Shown: positions 44,773 through 54,058 of the stretch, piece after piece
Position numbering within the stretch: the stretch's first letter is position 1
Layout: every line of letters begins with the position of its first letter
NCBI RefSeq assembly: GCF_903819435.1
Contig: NZ_CAIJDP010000087.1
Coordinates: 1-64,000, forward strand
Direction: 5' to 3'
DNA from: Flavobacterium salmonis
GTDB taxonomy: Bacteria; Bacteroidota; Bacteroidia; Flavobacteriales; Flavobacteriaceae
DNA length: 64,000 bases
Program-made: the position numbers and the translations under genes
The notes under the pieces: generated by a model
Told to the model about the DNA's origin: nothing
The model's input: the letters and a program-made list of their open reading frames with translations, nothing else
Database searches by the model: none

Positions 44773-45445
44773 CTCTCTTTTTACCCGAGTTTATAAAATA
44801 TTTGGAAATAAAAAAGTACGCCAGAATCTGAGTCACATCACAGATTAATGTTAACACTAAAGAATAAGAAAAATATCGATTGAAGATAAAGAACATATCC
44901 GAAATTATAAAACATGTTGCCATTAACGTTAAAAGCAAAGTAACATAATTTCCTCTGGTTATATAGTTTGCGTAACATATGAATCCTAAAACGCTTAAGA
45001 CAGTTCCATAGAGGGCATATAAAAAGTCAAAACCATCCATTTTATCAAACTGTAAACTCAATACAGAAAACAATAAATATAAAATCAGTAAGATTACTAA
45101 AGCAATTGGCAGTACATCGCTCTTTTTTAATCTTATTCTGTCATAATCTATTACAATTATTTTAATCAGCATTAAGTAAACAAACAAAAAGCATATCATA
45201 GAACCCTGATCGGAGATTTCTACATTCATTAAATGAAACACTTCCCCAACAAAACACAAAATATAAATTAAAATCTGAGTTCTATTAATTCTGAAATTAT
45301 TTGATGAATAGAAATAAAAAAAAACAGAAGGCACAACAATTGACTTCATACAAATTGTGAGATAATCGTATTGAAGAATATCAAACACAATTGTAAAAAC
45401 AAAGGCAGCTAAATAAAGAATAAGTGAAGGTCTACTCGCTTTCAT
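44762..45445 (-). CDS. YhhN/TMEM86-like membrane protein
   Basis: The 227-residue protein consists of about eight short hydrophobic helices and lacks a soluble domain. The distribution, with ASTRGNY-like loop (ANYITRGNYVTLLL) and GALLFVISD-type segment (LMATCFIISDMFFIFNRY), fits the YhhN family. Vertebrate TMEM86 members are lysoplasmalogenases. Activity here is unproven. It overlaps ligA by 14 bases at its start and the phosphatase gene at its end. Confidence 0.65.
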   Translation of the reverse strand: MKASRPSLILYLAAFVFTIVFDILQYDYLTICMKSIVVPSVFFYFYSSNNFRINRTQILIYILCFVGEVFHLMNVEISDQGSMICFLFVYLMLIKIIVIDYDRIRLKKSDVLPIALVILLILYLLFSVLSLQFDKMDGFDFLYALYGTVLSVLGFICYANYITRGNYVTLLLTLMATCFIISDMFFIFNRYFSYSLVLTLICDVTQILAYFFISKYFINSGKKRVKR

Positions 45446-47438
45446 TCAGTTTCGTTATAAATTCCTGTTCAGATAGTATTGGAATATTTAATTTATTTGC
45501 TTTTTCTAATTTTGCCGGTCCCATATTATCTCCTGCTACTACAAAATCTGTTTTTGCAGAAATAGAACTTCCCACTTTTCCTCCGTTATCTTCTATTGTT
45601 TTCTTTAATTCATCTCTTGAGAACTGTGAAAAAACTCCTGATACAACAAATGTTTTCCCGATGAACTTTTCAGTTGCATTTGGATTTATTTTCTGGACAA
45701 TTTCAAATTGAACACCATAACTTTTTAATCGTTCAATTATTTTTTGATTTTCTTCATTCTCAAAAAATTCAATTACGCTTTTTGCAATTCGTTCTCCAAT
45801 TTCATCTACTAAAATCAAATCCATTAATGAAGCCTGACTTAATGCATCGATATTTTTATAATGCTTGGCTAATTTTTTAGCGACAGTTTCTCCAACAAAA
45901 CGAATTCCGAGAGCAAACAGAACACTTTCGAATGGAATTTCCTTGGATTTTTCAACACCGTTTACCAGATTTTCAGCCGATTTTTGCGCCATTCTTTCCA
46001 AATGCAAAATATCTTCTACTTTTAATTCATACAAATCAGCATAATTGTGAACCAAATCATTTTTGAAAAGTAAGGCAACTGTTTCTCCCCCAAGCCCTTC
46101 AATATCCATTGCTTTTCTCGAAATATAATGCTGGATTCTCCCAATAATCTGTGGAGGACAACCGTAAAAATTAGGACAATAATGATTTGCCTCACCTTCA
46201 TTCCGAACTAATTCTGTCTCACATTCAGGGCAATGTGTAATATATCTTGTGATTTCTGAATTTTCAGGACGCTGTTCTAAATCTACAGCGATAATTTTTG
46301 GAATAATTTCGCCCCCTTTTTCCACAAAAACGGTATCATTTATTCGAATGTCTAATTTTTCGATTTGGTCAGCATTATGCAAAGAAGCTCTTTTTACAAT
46401 TGTTCCTGCGAGCTGTACAGGTTCTAGATTTGCAACCGGAGTAATAGCTCCTGTACGTCCAACCTGATATGAAATTGACTTTAATTTAGTTGAAACCTGC
46501 TCAGCTTTAAATTTGTAGGCGATGGCCCAACGAGGTGATTTTGCAGTGTAACCTAACTCTTCCTGATGACGGAAACTGTTTACTTTTACAACGACACCAT
46601 CAGTTTCGTAAGGCATTTTGTGACGATGAGTATCCCAATAATCAATAAAGTCGAAAACTTCCTGCATGTTATTGGCTAATTTTGCTTCGCTTGGCACTTT
46701 AAACCCCCATTCGCGTGCTAATTGCAATCCTTCTATTTGCGAAGAAAAGGGTAAATTATTACTTGTCACCGAATACAATAAACATTCTAAAGGACGTTTG
46801 GCAACCTCAGCACTGTCCTGTAGTTTTAAACTTCCAGAAGCTGTATTTCTTGGATTTGAATATGGTGTTTCTCCAATTTCAATTAAGTCCTGATTCATTT
46901 TTTCGAAACCTTTTAATGGTAAAATGATTTCGCCACGAATATCGAATCTATCAGGATAATTTCCTTTTAATTTCAACGGAATTGATTTAATGGTTTTGAT
47001 GTTGTTTGTAACCTCATCACCCTGAAAACCGTCTCCTCGTGTTAAAGCCTGAACCAGTTTTCCGTTTTCGTATGTAATGCTTATTGAAGCTCCGTCATAT
47101 TTTAGTTCACATGTATATTGTAAATCAACATTTCCCAAAACTCTCTGAATTCGGGTTTCCCAATCTAACAAGTCTTCTTTCGAATAAGAATTATCCAGAG
47201 AATACATTCTGAACTGATGTGCTATGGTTTTAAAGTTTTTGGTAACTGTTCCACCAACCCTTTGTGTTGGAGAATGCTCGTCAAAAAATTCAGGATGTTT
47301 GTTTTCTAAATCCTGAAGTTCTTTTAATTTGAGATCAAAATCATAATCAGAAATTGTAGCGTCATCAAGTACATAATAATTGTAATTGTGTTGATTAAGT
47401 TCGTTTCGTAATGTCTGAATTGTGTCTTGAATACTCAT
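45432..47438 (-). CDS. ligA: NAD-dependent DNA ligase
   Basis: At 668 residues this has full LigA length. The adenylation domain bears the active lysine in CELKYDGASI. An OB fold, a zinc finger (CPECETELV and YCPNFYGCP), helix-hairpin-helix repeats and a C-terminal BRCT domain (IGKTFVVSGVFSQFSRDEL) follow. It seals nicks during replication and repair. The downstream YhhN-like gene starts inside its last codons. Confidence 0.96.
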   Translation of the reverse strand: MSIQDTIQTLRNELNQHNYNYYVLDDATISDYDFDLKLKELQDLENKHPEFFDEHSPTQRVGGTVTKNFKTIAHQFRMYSLDNSYSKEDLLDWETRIQRVLGNVDLQYTCELKYDGASISITYENGKLVQALTRGDGFQGDEVTNNIKTIKSIPLKLKGNYPDRFDIRGEIILPLKGFEKMNQDLIEIGETPYSNPRNTASGSLKLQDSAEVAKRPLECLLYSVTSNNLPFSSQIEGLQLAREWGFKVPSEAKLANNMQEVFDFIDYWDTHRHKMPYETDGVVVKVNSFRHQEELGYTAKSPRWAIAYKFKAEQVSTKLKSISYQVGRTGAITPVANLEPVQLAGTIVKRASLHNADQIEKLDIRINDTVFVEKGGEIIPKIIAVDLEQRPENSEITRYITHCPECETELVRNEGEANHYCPNFYGCPPQIIGRIQHYISRKAMDIEGLGGETVALLFKNDLVHNYADLYELKVEDILHLERMAQKSAENLVNGVEKSKEIPFESVLFALGIRFVGETVAKKLAKHYKNIDALSQASLMDLILVDEIGERIAKSVIEFFENEENQKIIERLKSYGVQFEIVQKINPNATEKFIGKTFVVSGVFSQFSRDELKKTIEDNGGKVGSSISAKTDFVVAGDNMGPAKLEKANKLNIPILSEQEFITKLNESE

Positions 47439-47541
47439 AAAATATTAAAAATAATGCTGATTATAATTTCTAAAAACCGAATATCAAAATTAGGATTATT
47501 TTTTGTTGTAAAATATTAAAATCCAAAAGTTTTAAAAGTCA

Positions 47542-47575
47542 AAAATCAAGTTGCAAAATCATGCAACTTGATTTT
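47542..47575. terminator. Hairpin between ligA and the OmpA remnant
   Basis: AAAATCAAGTTGCA (47542-47555) pairs perfectly with TGCAACTTGATTTT (47562-47575) around 6 nt. It probably ends minus-strand transcription from the OmpA remnant. Confidence 0.7.
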
Positions 47576-47684
47576 CTTCTTGTCCATTATTCTTAAAAAA
47601 GAATCAAACAAAACCAACTTCCAAATGGTTTTTACGTTCTACACTTTTAAAAGTGATAATCAACAACCTAATAAACAACCAAAT

Positions 47685-48173
47685 TTATTTTTGAATAATA
47701 ATGAAATCCGAACGTCTGTTTAATAAATGTTCTTCTTCTGTACATTTTACACCATTTTTACATTTATTAATTAATGGGCTTTCTCCGTAACCAATGGCAC
47801 TTTCGATTCGTGAAGCGTCAATACTTTGTGAAATAATATAATCACGTGTCGATTTTGCCCTGTTATCAGAAAGCTTTAAATTGTAAGCATCTTTTCCGCG
47901 TGAGTCCGTATGAGATTCAATTTTAATACGGATGTTTGGGAATTTTTGCATGATAAAAACCACTTTTGTCAATTCTTCGATAGCCAAAGGCGTGATATCG
48001 TATTTGTCATAATCAAAATAAATTGGTTTTACATCTACTTTTTCAACACCTTTTTTCTTTACAACCAAATCATCATAATTACTCAGTTCAAAATTGATGT
48101 TTGGAATTTCAGCTCCATTTTCTAATGTAGTTTCTACGCTTTTTTCATCACTGCTGTAATTTGGTTTTGCCTT
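47685..48173 (-). pseudogene. OmpA C-terminal domain remnant, N-terminal part deleted
   Basis: The frame is open from 48173 down with no ATG. Only a TTG at 48068 could start a 127-residue piece. It encodes a complete OmpA-like peptidoglycan-binding domain (IYFDYDKYDITPLAIEEL; ESHTDSRGKDAYNLKLSDNRAKSTRDYI; NRRSDFIIIQK) preceded by the linker ENGAEIPNINFELSNYDD. In large flavobacterial PD40/TPR-OmpA proteins that linker follows several hundred residues. Here neither those nor a signal peptide remains, so the gene is probably a broken remnant. Expression as a cytoplasmic stub is possible but would be useless for cell-wall binding. Confidence 0.75.
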
Positions 48174-48194
48174 TTAAAAAGAACTTTTACTCAA

Positions 48195-48668
48195 TTATCC
48201 CTTAATAATAGTATTAATTTGAGTAAACAATTGCCCATCACTTAAAAAAGCACCCTGTTGGATCAATTCGAAAATAGATGAATTTCGATCTTCAATAAAA
48301 ACTTTCTTTCCCGTTTTCATTTCAATAGCATCTGTAAACATATTATCGCTTAACCATTGCAAACCTTCTCTTGTCAGAAAATCAGTTTCAGAAACTAAAG
48401 ATTTTAAAACAATAGACTCAACATAAGTATCAAAACATTGAAATAAAAATATGTGATTTTTAGAAAAATGTTCCAGAAATTCAGCTCTGGACAAAACACC
48501 TTCCCAAATTAAATCCGAAAAAACATCCAACTCCTGTTCAGCAACTTCAGGTTTATTCATTTTAAGTTCATCCCACTCCCCTTTATCAATAGCTTGTGTA
48601 GCTAAAAAGCTGGCGAACTCCGCATGTAATTCTTCAAATTGTTCTTTTGTTAATCTTGTATATTTCAT
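48195..48668 (-). CDS. DUF6495 family protein
   Basis: From MKYTRLTKEQFEELHAEFASFLATQ the protein has 157 residues. The frame is open for 15 more codons, but they look non-coding (SLAFAYSLRFKIFI). It is acidic and helical (LMKNKPEVAEQELDVFSDLIWEGVLSRAEFLEHF) with no signal or membrane span. The family is Bacteroidota-specific and unstudied, and the name is recalled from pattern. It sits downstream of the ribosomal protein genes beyond a strong terminator. Confidence 0.78.
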   Translation of the reverse strand: MKYTRLTKEQFEELHAEFASFLATQAIDKGEWDELKMNKPEVAEQELDVFSDLIWEGVLSRAEFLEHFSKNHIFLFQCFDTYVESIVLKSLVSETDFLTREGLQWLSDNMFTDAIEMKTGKKVFIEDRNSSIFELIQQGAFLSDGQLFTQINTIIKG

Positions 48669-48750
48669 TATAAATATTTTAAATCTCAAGCTATAAGCAA
48701 ATGCCAATGACAAATAGCCTTAACTTTTATTATTACTTTTATTTAAACAA

Positions 48751-48782
48751 AAAAAAATCCCGACTCACATCGGGATTTTTTT
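48751..48782. terminator. Terminator after rplI
   Basis: AAAAAAATCCCGA (48751-48763) pairs with TCGGGATTTTTTT (48770-48782) around a 6-nt loop. On the minus strand it follows the rplI stop. Confidence 0.88.
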
Positions 48783-48799
48783 ATCTTAACTAAAAACTA

Positions 48800-49240
48800 T
48801 TACTTTTCAGCAATAATTTCGTAAGGTAAATCAACAATAACATCTCTGTGTAAACGGATGCTTGCAGAATATTTTCCAGTACGTTTTACAATACCGCTTG
48901 TGATAAATTTTCTATCAATAGCGTTACCTGATTTTTCTAAAGCTTCAGCAATGTCGATGTTTGTGATAGAACCAAAAAGTTTTTCTCCACCTGCTTTTGC
49001 AGAAAGTTTAATTTCAAGAGCTTTTAATGTTTCAGCTAATGCTTTAGCATCAGCAACAACTTTAGCTTCTTTATGTGCTCTTTGTTTTAGGTTTTCAGCT
49101 AAAACTTTTTTAGCAGAAGGAGTTGCTAATGTAGCAAAACCTTGAGGAATCAAAAAGTTACGACCATAGCCTGGCTTTACAGATACTACATCATCTTTAA
49201 ATCCTACGTTTTGAACGTCTTGTTTTAAAATAATTTCCAT
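48800..49240 (-). CDS. rplI: 50S ribosomal protein L9
   Basis: The 146-residue protein opens MEIILKQDVQNVGFKDDVVSVKPGYGRNFLIPQG, the L9 N-terminal domain. The long connecting helix (about 45-75) and the C-terminal domain (FGSITNIDIAEAL) follow. It is the third gene of the rpsF-rpsR-rplI operon, 68 bases after rpsR, and precedes a strong terminator. Confidence 0.97.
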   Translation of the reverse strand: MEIILKQDVQNVGFKDDVVSVKPGYGRNFLIPQGFATLATPSAKKVLAENLKQRAHKEAKVVADAKALAETLKALEIKLSAKAGGEKLFGSITNIDIAEALEKSGNAIDRKFITSGIVKRTGKYSASIRLHRDVIVDLPYEIIAEK

Positions 49241-49308
49241 GTTGTTGTCCTTATAAGTTAGAAGTTAGGTTCCTTTTTGAGTGGAAACCAACAACTTTGT
49301 TTTTAATA

Positions 49309-49605
49309 CTATTTTAATAAATCGGCCACGTATGGCATTAAAGCTAAGTGACGAGCTCTTTTTACAGCCACAGACACTTTTCTTTGGTATTTTAATGAAG
49401 TTCCTGTTAAACGACGAGGAAGAATTTTACCTTGCTCATTAACGAATTTCAATAAAAAATCAGCATCTTTATAATCGATATATTTAATTCCTGATTTTTT
49501 GAAACGACAATACTTTTTAGTTTTGTTCGTTTCTATGTTTAAAGGCGTTAGATATCTGATATCTCCGTCTTTTTTTCCTGAAGCAGATTGTTGTAATGTT
49601 GCCAT
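49309..49605 (-). CDS. rpsR: 30S ribosomal protein S18
   Basis: The 98-residue protein contains CRFKKSGIKYIDYKD and GKILPRRLTGTSLKYQRKVSVAVKRARHLALMPY, the S18 core. It is slightly longer than E. coli S18 (75) at the N-terminus, as in other Bacteroidota. It pairs with S6 on the small subunit platform. The gene is 5 bases after rpsF. Confidence 0.97.
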   Translation of the reverse strand: MATLQQSASGKKDGDIRYLTPLNIETNKTKKYCRFKKSGIKYIDYKDADFLLKFVNEQGKILPRRLTGTSLKYQRKVSVAVKRARHLALMPYVADLLK

Positions 49606-49610
49606 GATAA

Positions 49611-49952
49611 TTAAGCTTTTGTAGATTTAAGTTTAGCTCTTCTTCTTTCAGCCCAAGAAATAGCATGTTTATCCAAACTTACAGTAAGGAAACGCATAAC
49701 TCTTTCGTCACGTCTGAATTCAGTTTCAAAAGCAATTAGAACTTCTCCAGCTACTTTGAATTCGAATAAGTGATAAAAACCACTTTTTTTGTTTTGGATT
49801 TCGTAAGCCATTTTTTTCAGACCCCAATCCTCTTTCGATACCATTTCAGCTCCTCTACTAGTAAGAAATTCTTCAAATTTCGTTACTGTTTCCTTTACCT
49901 GAACTTCAGATAAAACGGGATTTAAAATGAAAACAGTTTCATAATGATTCAT
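49611..49952 (-). CDS. rpsF: 30S ribosomal protein S6
   Basis: The 113-residue protein opens MNHYETVFILNPVLSEVQV and shows GLKKMAYEIQNKKSGFYHLFEF and RRDERVMRFLTV, the S6 fold that binds S18. It is the first gene of the ribosomal operon. The leader is short (about 25 nt from the predicted start site), leaving little room for an S6:S18 autoregulatory RNA. Confidence 0.97.
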   Translation of the reverse strand: MNHYETVFILNPVLSEVQVKETVTKFEEFLTSRGAEMVSKEDWGLKKMAYEIQNKKSGFYHLFEFKVAGEVLIAFETEFRRDERVMRFLTVSLDKHAISWAERRRAKLKSTKA

Positions 49953-49983
49953 AAATACAATATTTATTTGTTAAAATTGGGTG

Positions 49984-50013
49984 CAAAAGTAACCATTATA
50001 TTTTAATAACCAA
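49984..50013 (-). promoter_or_regulatory. Promoter of the rpsF-rpsR-rplI operon
   Basis: On the minus strand TTG (complement of 50011-50013) is followed 19 nt later by TACTTTTG (complement of 49984-49991), matching the Bacteroidota consensus. The start codon is about 32 nt downstream. Confidence 0.7.
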
Positions 50014-50128
50014 CATTTTTTTTCTTTTATTCGTTGAAATGCAAAAAATAGGCTTCCATCTTAGTTTTTTTTCCAAAAAAACAATACATTTACTATTGAA
50101 ATCCTGAATACATTAAATTTAAACTCTT

Positions 50129-50821
50129 ATGAAACTAAACTGTGTTGTTGTAGATGATAGTTCTATACAGAGGGCAATTATTGCAAAATTAGCCAATAAT
50201 CATCCTGGTTTACACCTGGTCGGAGACTTTTCAAATGCAATCGAAGCTAAAAGTTGTATCTCTTTAAATAATATCGATTTAATATTTTTAGATATTGAAA
50301 TGCCTGTTATTAACGGATTTGATTTTCTTGATGGTTTAAAATCTAAACCACAAATTATATTTATTACTTCTAAGGCTGAATATGCTTTAAAAGCTTTTGA
50401 TTATGATGCCACAGACTACCTTCAGAAACCTATAGCCGTTGATCGTTTTAATGCTTCTGTAAAAAGAGCAATTGACATGCATATACTTAAAAAAGAAGTC
50501 AAGGAAGAAGAAGGAGAACATATTTTCATCAAAAGCAACTTAAAAAAACTAAAAATTTTTACAGCAAAAATCAAATGGATTGAAGCTTTTGGAGATTACG
50601 TAAGAGTTGTCACTGAGGACGACAGTAATTTAGTACTTTCAACAATGAAATCATTTGAAAATGATTTATCAAAAGAAAAATTTATTCGTGTTCACAAATC
50701 TTACATTATTAATATTGATAAAGTCGAACGCTTTAATAGCAAATTTGCAGAAATTGGTATTACTAAAATTCCCCTTAGCCGAAACAAAAAGGAAGATTTA
50801 GTCAGAGCATTATCAACATAA
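50129..50821 (+). CDS. LytTR-family response regulator
   Basis: The 230-residue regulator has a receiver domain with Asp55 (LIFLDIEMPVING) and switch lysine in YLQKPI, followed by a LytTR DNA-binding domain (FTAKIKWIEAFGDYVRVVTEDD; FIRVHKSYIINIDKVERF). Such regulators usually pair with a LytS-type membrane kinase. None is encoded nearby, so it is an orphan within this window. It converges with priA with a gap of 6 bases. The target genes are unknown. Confidence 0.9.
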   Translation: MKLNCVVVDDSSIQRAIIAKLANNHPGLHLVGDFSNAIEAKSCISLNNIDLIFLDIEMPVINGFDFLDGLKSKPQIIFITSKAEYALKAFDYDATDYLQKPIAVDRFNASVKRAIDMHILKKEVKEEEGEHIFIKSNLKKLKIFTAKIKWIEAFGDYVRVVTEDDSNLVLSTMKSFENDLSKEKFIRVHKSYIINIDKVERFNSKFAEIGITKIPLSRNKKEDLVRALST

Positions 50822-50827
50822 ACAAAT

Positions 50828-53275
50828 TTAATAAAAGTCGACATTTACAGCCAACTTTATAGTCCTGTACTGAGGTACTGCTTCAAAACTATTCAACATT
50901 TTCTGGATAGTTTTTTTTGTACCCGCTAATGGCAAATTTTGTGGAATCTTAATTAAAATCGTTCTAATAAACTCATTTCTGATTCTGTTAATTGCAGGCT
51001 CTTCAGGCCCTAAAACCGGCATATTTAAATTTTGGCTCAAAACCTTATACATCCACATCGATCCTTCTTTCAATTTATCAAAATCACGATGCTTTAAAGT
51101 TAATTTTATAATTCTAAAATAAGGAGGATACTTATAAATCTGACGATCATATAATTGCTCCTTATACATACCTAAATAGTTGTTGTTTGTAACCTGCTGT
51201 ATTGTATTATGGTTTGGATTATAGGTTTGAATCACAACTTTTCCTTGTTTTTCAGATCTTCCTGCTCTTCCTGCAACCTGTGTCATCATCTGAAAACTGC
51301 GTTCAAAAGCCCTGAAATCAGGATGATGTAACATATTATCAGCATTCATAATTCCGACCAGACTAACATTATCAAAATCCAATCCTTTAGCCAGCATTTG
51401 CGTACCGACTAAAATATCTATTTGTCTATTTTTAAAAGTATCTATGATTTTTTCAAAACCAAATTTCCCACGAGTTGTATCCTGGTCCATCCTTCCTGTT
51501 TTGGCTTTCGGAAAAAGAGAAACCAATTCCTGCTCGATTTGTTCTGTACCAAAACCTTTTGTAGTCAAATCAATACTCGAACAACTATGACAGTGTGTTG
51601 GTTTTGCAATAGAGTACCCGCAATAATGACATCTTAATTGATTTTTATGTTTATGAAAAGTCAAACTCACATCGCATTGTTGACAATGCGGAACATGACC
51701 ACAAGTCAAACACTCAATTATAGGAGAATACCCTCTTCTGTTTTGAAACAAAATCACCTGTTCTCCCAAAGACAAAGCTTCTGCAATTTCCTCAATTAAA
51801 AGATCACTAAAATGACCCGTCATTCTTTTCCTGAAATGCTTGTCTTTTAAATCCACCAAAAGAACTTCCGGCATTCTGACATTATTATAACGTTCCGTAA
51901 TGGTAACTAAACCGAATTTTTCAATTTGAGTATTAAAATAAGTCTCAATACTTGGAGTTGCAGATCCTAAAAGCACTTTGGCACTATGCAAATTAGCTAA
52001 AACAATTGCAGAATCCCGCGCGTGATATCTCGGTGCCGGATCTGTTTGCTTAAAAGTCTGTTCATGTTCTTCATCAACAATCAACAAACCGAGATTATTA
52101 AAAGGCAAAAACAAAGCCGACCTTGCCCCTATTACAATTTGTGCTTTATCTGAATTTTCAAGTGTTTGTTTCCAAACTTCTACTCTCTCATTGTTACTGT
52201 ATTTAGAATGAAAAACCGCTACTTTATCTCCAAAATAGAGACGCAAACGAGAAACCAACTGTGTTGTAAGCGCAATTTCAGGTAATAAATATAAAACTTG
52301 TCTCCCCGTTTTTAAATATTCTTCAATTAACTTTATATATATCTCCGTTTTACCACTGGATGTAACGCCATGAAGCAGACAAACTTCTTTTTCTAAAAAA
52401 ATATTTTTAATTTCTGCGAAAGCAATTTCCTGCGCAGCACTTAAAAACAATTTTTTCTCCGAAGCTCTTCCTTCAAAAGTAACACGATCATGCTGAAGAT
52501 AATATTCTTCAAAAATTTCTTTTTCAATTAATGCTTTTACAACTGCCGAAGTCGAATTTGAAGCTTCAACCAATTTCTTAACCGTAATCGGTTTTTTTTC
52601 TGAAGCTGTAATTTGAAAATAAGCCAAAACAATTTCTCTCTGCTTATTGGCGTTTTTCAATACTTCTAATAATTCATTTAAACCGCTATCTGATTCGTAT
52701 TTGGAGTGTAGTTTTACGTATCGAATCAATTTTGGCTTGTAATTTTCTTTTATTTCTTCTTCTAAAACAATAATATCTTTAGCCATTAACTTTTGAAGAA
52801 TCGGAAAAATATTCTTTTTGTTTAAAATCGAAATAATTTCCTGAACCTTTAAAGAACTCTGTTGCTGCAAGGCTTCATAAATCAAAAATTCTTCATCTGT
52901 GAGTTCATTTTGATTCACAATTGCATCTATTTTATGCGAAATAATGGTTTCACTTTCCAGTAGCAATCCGCTGGGAAACGCTCCACGATAAACATCACCA
53001 ATACCGCACATATAATAATTAGCAATCCAAAGCCAATGTTTAATCTGAGTTTCTGTTGCAATAGGTTTTTCATCTAATATCTGATGAATTTCTTTTGCTT
53101 CATATAAAGTCGGAGCATTTTCATGAACATCTAAAACAAGCGCCGTATAGATTTTGCTTTTAATAGGTACTGCAACGCGCATTCCTTTTTTAATAAAATA
53201 GAATTCAGCCTCAGAAACACGATAGGTCAAGGTTTTGGTTAAAGAAAGAGGCAAAACAACTTCTACAAAAAACAT
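50828..53275 (-). CDS. priA: Primosomal replication helicase PriA
   Basis: The protein (815 residues) has the PriA DNA-binding N-terminus, Walker A GVTSSGKTEIYIKL, the DEEH box in LLIVDEEHEQTFKQ, and the zinc-binding cysteines (CLTCGHVPHCQQCDVSL then CHYCG and CHSC). Helicase motif VI is in QVAGRAGR. PriA reloads the replisome at stalled forks. It is the last gene of the minus-strand run beginning at nadC, 23 bases after the metallo-beta-lactamase gene. Confidence 0.95.
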   Translation of the reverse strand: MFFVEVVLPLSLTKTLTYRVSEAEFYFIKKGMRVAVPIKSKIYTALVLDVHENAPTLYEAKEIHQILDEKPIATETQIKHWLWIANYYMCGIGDVYRGAFPSGLLLESETIISHKIDAIVNQNELTDEEFLIYEALQQQSSLKVQEIISILNKKNIFPILQKLMAKDIIVLEEEIKENYKPKLIRYVKLHSKYESDSGLNELLEVLKNANKQREIVLAYFQITASEKKPITVKKLVEASNSTSAVVKALIEKEIFEEYYLQHDRVTFEGRASEKKLFLSAAQEIAFAEIKNIFLEKEVCLLHGVTSSGKTEIYIKLIEEYLKTGRQVLYLLPEIALTTQLVSRLRLYFGDKVAVFHSKYSNNERVEVWKQTLENSDKAQIVIGARSALFLPFNNLGLLIVDEEHEQTFKQTDPAPRYHARDSAIVLANLHSAKVLLGSATPSIETYFNTQIEKFGLVTITERYNNVRMPEVLLVDLKDKHFRKRMTGHFSDLLIEEIAEALSLGEQVILFQNRRGYSPIIECLTCGHVPHCQQCDVSLTFHKHKNQLRCHYCGYSIAKPTHCHSCSSIDLTTKGFGTEQIEQELVSLFPKAKTGRMDQDTTRGKFGFEKIIDTFKNRQIDILVGTQMLAKGLDFDNVSLVGIMNADNMLHHPDFRAFERSFQMMTQVAGRAGRSEKQGKVVIQTYNPNHNTIQQVTNNNYLGMYKEQLYDRQIYKYPPYFRIIKLTLKHRDFDKLKEGSMWMYKVLSQNLNMPVLGPEEPAINRIRNEFIRTILIKIPQNLPLAGTKKTIQKMLNSFEAVPQYRTIKLAVNVDFY

Positions 53276-53298
53276 GTAATTATTTTAAAATTGGTGAA

Positions 53299-54045
53299 TT
53301 ATTTTTTACCCGAAGTTTGTACAGTATTGTATTTTTGCACCATCTTCAAAGTATGCCTTAGTGATTCTATATCTGCCCAATCTTCATGACCTGTAATAAT
53401 ATAGATGGGATTCTTAAATTTAGTTTGTACCCTTTTGATTGATTTCTCCCATTCTTTAACATCAGCATCTCCTAAATAACCCAAATCTTTTGCTGCTGCG
53501 CTTTTTACAAAACATCCTCCATAAAGCAGTTTTTCTTTATCAAACCAAACTACAATATTGTCTGGAGCATGTCCTTTTCCAGGATAATAAACCTGAAAAG
53601 TATGATCCCCAACAGTAAACATGGTATCATTTGGAATTATAAATTCAGCTCTTTTTTTGCTTTCCTTTTTAAGAATTTGATCCGTTAGTTTTATAGTATA
53701 TGTTTTAATTCCTTTTTTTCTGTAAAAACCTAAACCTCCTGATCTGTCATCATGAGAATGTGTAGCAAAACACATAATAACTTCTTTATTATGTTTTGCT
53801 TTTATGATGTCCAGCAAAGGCTGAAACTGTGTTTGATCCCAAGGTGCATCGAACAAAATAACGCCTTTTTGTGTAACAAGATACATTGCATTGGCAGAAA
53901 TTAATACCCCTTTATAATCATGAAAAGTTTTATAAACATAAAAGTCACCTGTAAGATGACTTATTTGTAATGCAGAATCCTTAGATTGCCCAAAACTATT
54001 TGACAGGATTATAAGGAATAAAATTAATGATGCTAATTTTCGCAT
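53299..54045 (-). CDS. Subclass B1 metallo-beta-lactamase
   Basis: The 248-residue protein has a signal peptide ending near NSFGQ and the full B1 zinc set. His96, His98 and Asp100 lie in THSHDDR, His159 in GKGHAPDN, Cys178 in GGCFVKS (with the substrate lysine 181), and His220 in TGHEDW. The surrounding segments (DLGYLGDADVKEWEKSI) match chromosomal B1 enzymes of Flavobacteriia such as BlaB, IND and JOHN-1. It should hydrolyse penicillins, cephalosporins and carbapenems in the periplasm, but expression and spectrum are not shown. Its context (priA, DUF2147) looks chromosomal and not mobile, suggesting an intrinsic gene. Confidence 0.92.
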   Translation of the reverse strand: MRKLASLILFLIILSNSFGQSKDSALQISHLTGDFYVYKTFHDYKGVLISANAMYLVTQKGVILFDAPWDQTQFQPLLDIIKAKHNKEVIMCFATHSHDDRSGGLGFYRKKGIKTYTIKLTDQILKKESKKRAEFIIPNDTMFTVGDHTFQVYYPGKGHAPDNIVVWFDKEKLLYGGCFVKSAAAKDLGYLGDADVKEWEKSIKRVQTKFKNPIYIITGHEDWADIESLRHTLKMVQKYNTVQTSGKK

Positions 54046-54058
54046 TTTATCTAAAAAA

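Noticed and set aside
45424..45711. 95-codon plus-strand frame over the ligA 3' end
   Set aside because: It is antisense to the ligA BRCT region, with no domain support.
53299..54045. Acquired resistance gene on a mobile element
   Set aside because: No insertion sequence, integron or composition shift surrounds it. The tight operon context suggests an intrinsic chromosomal gene.
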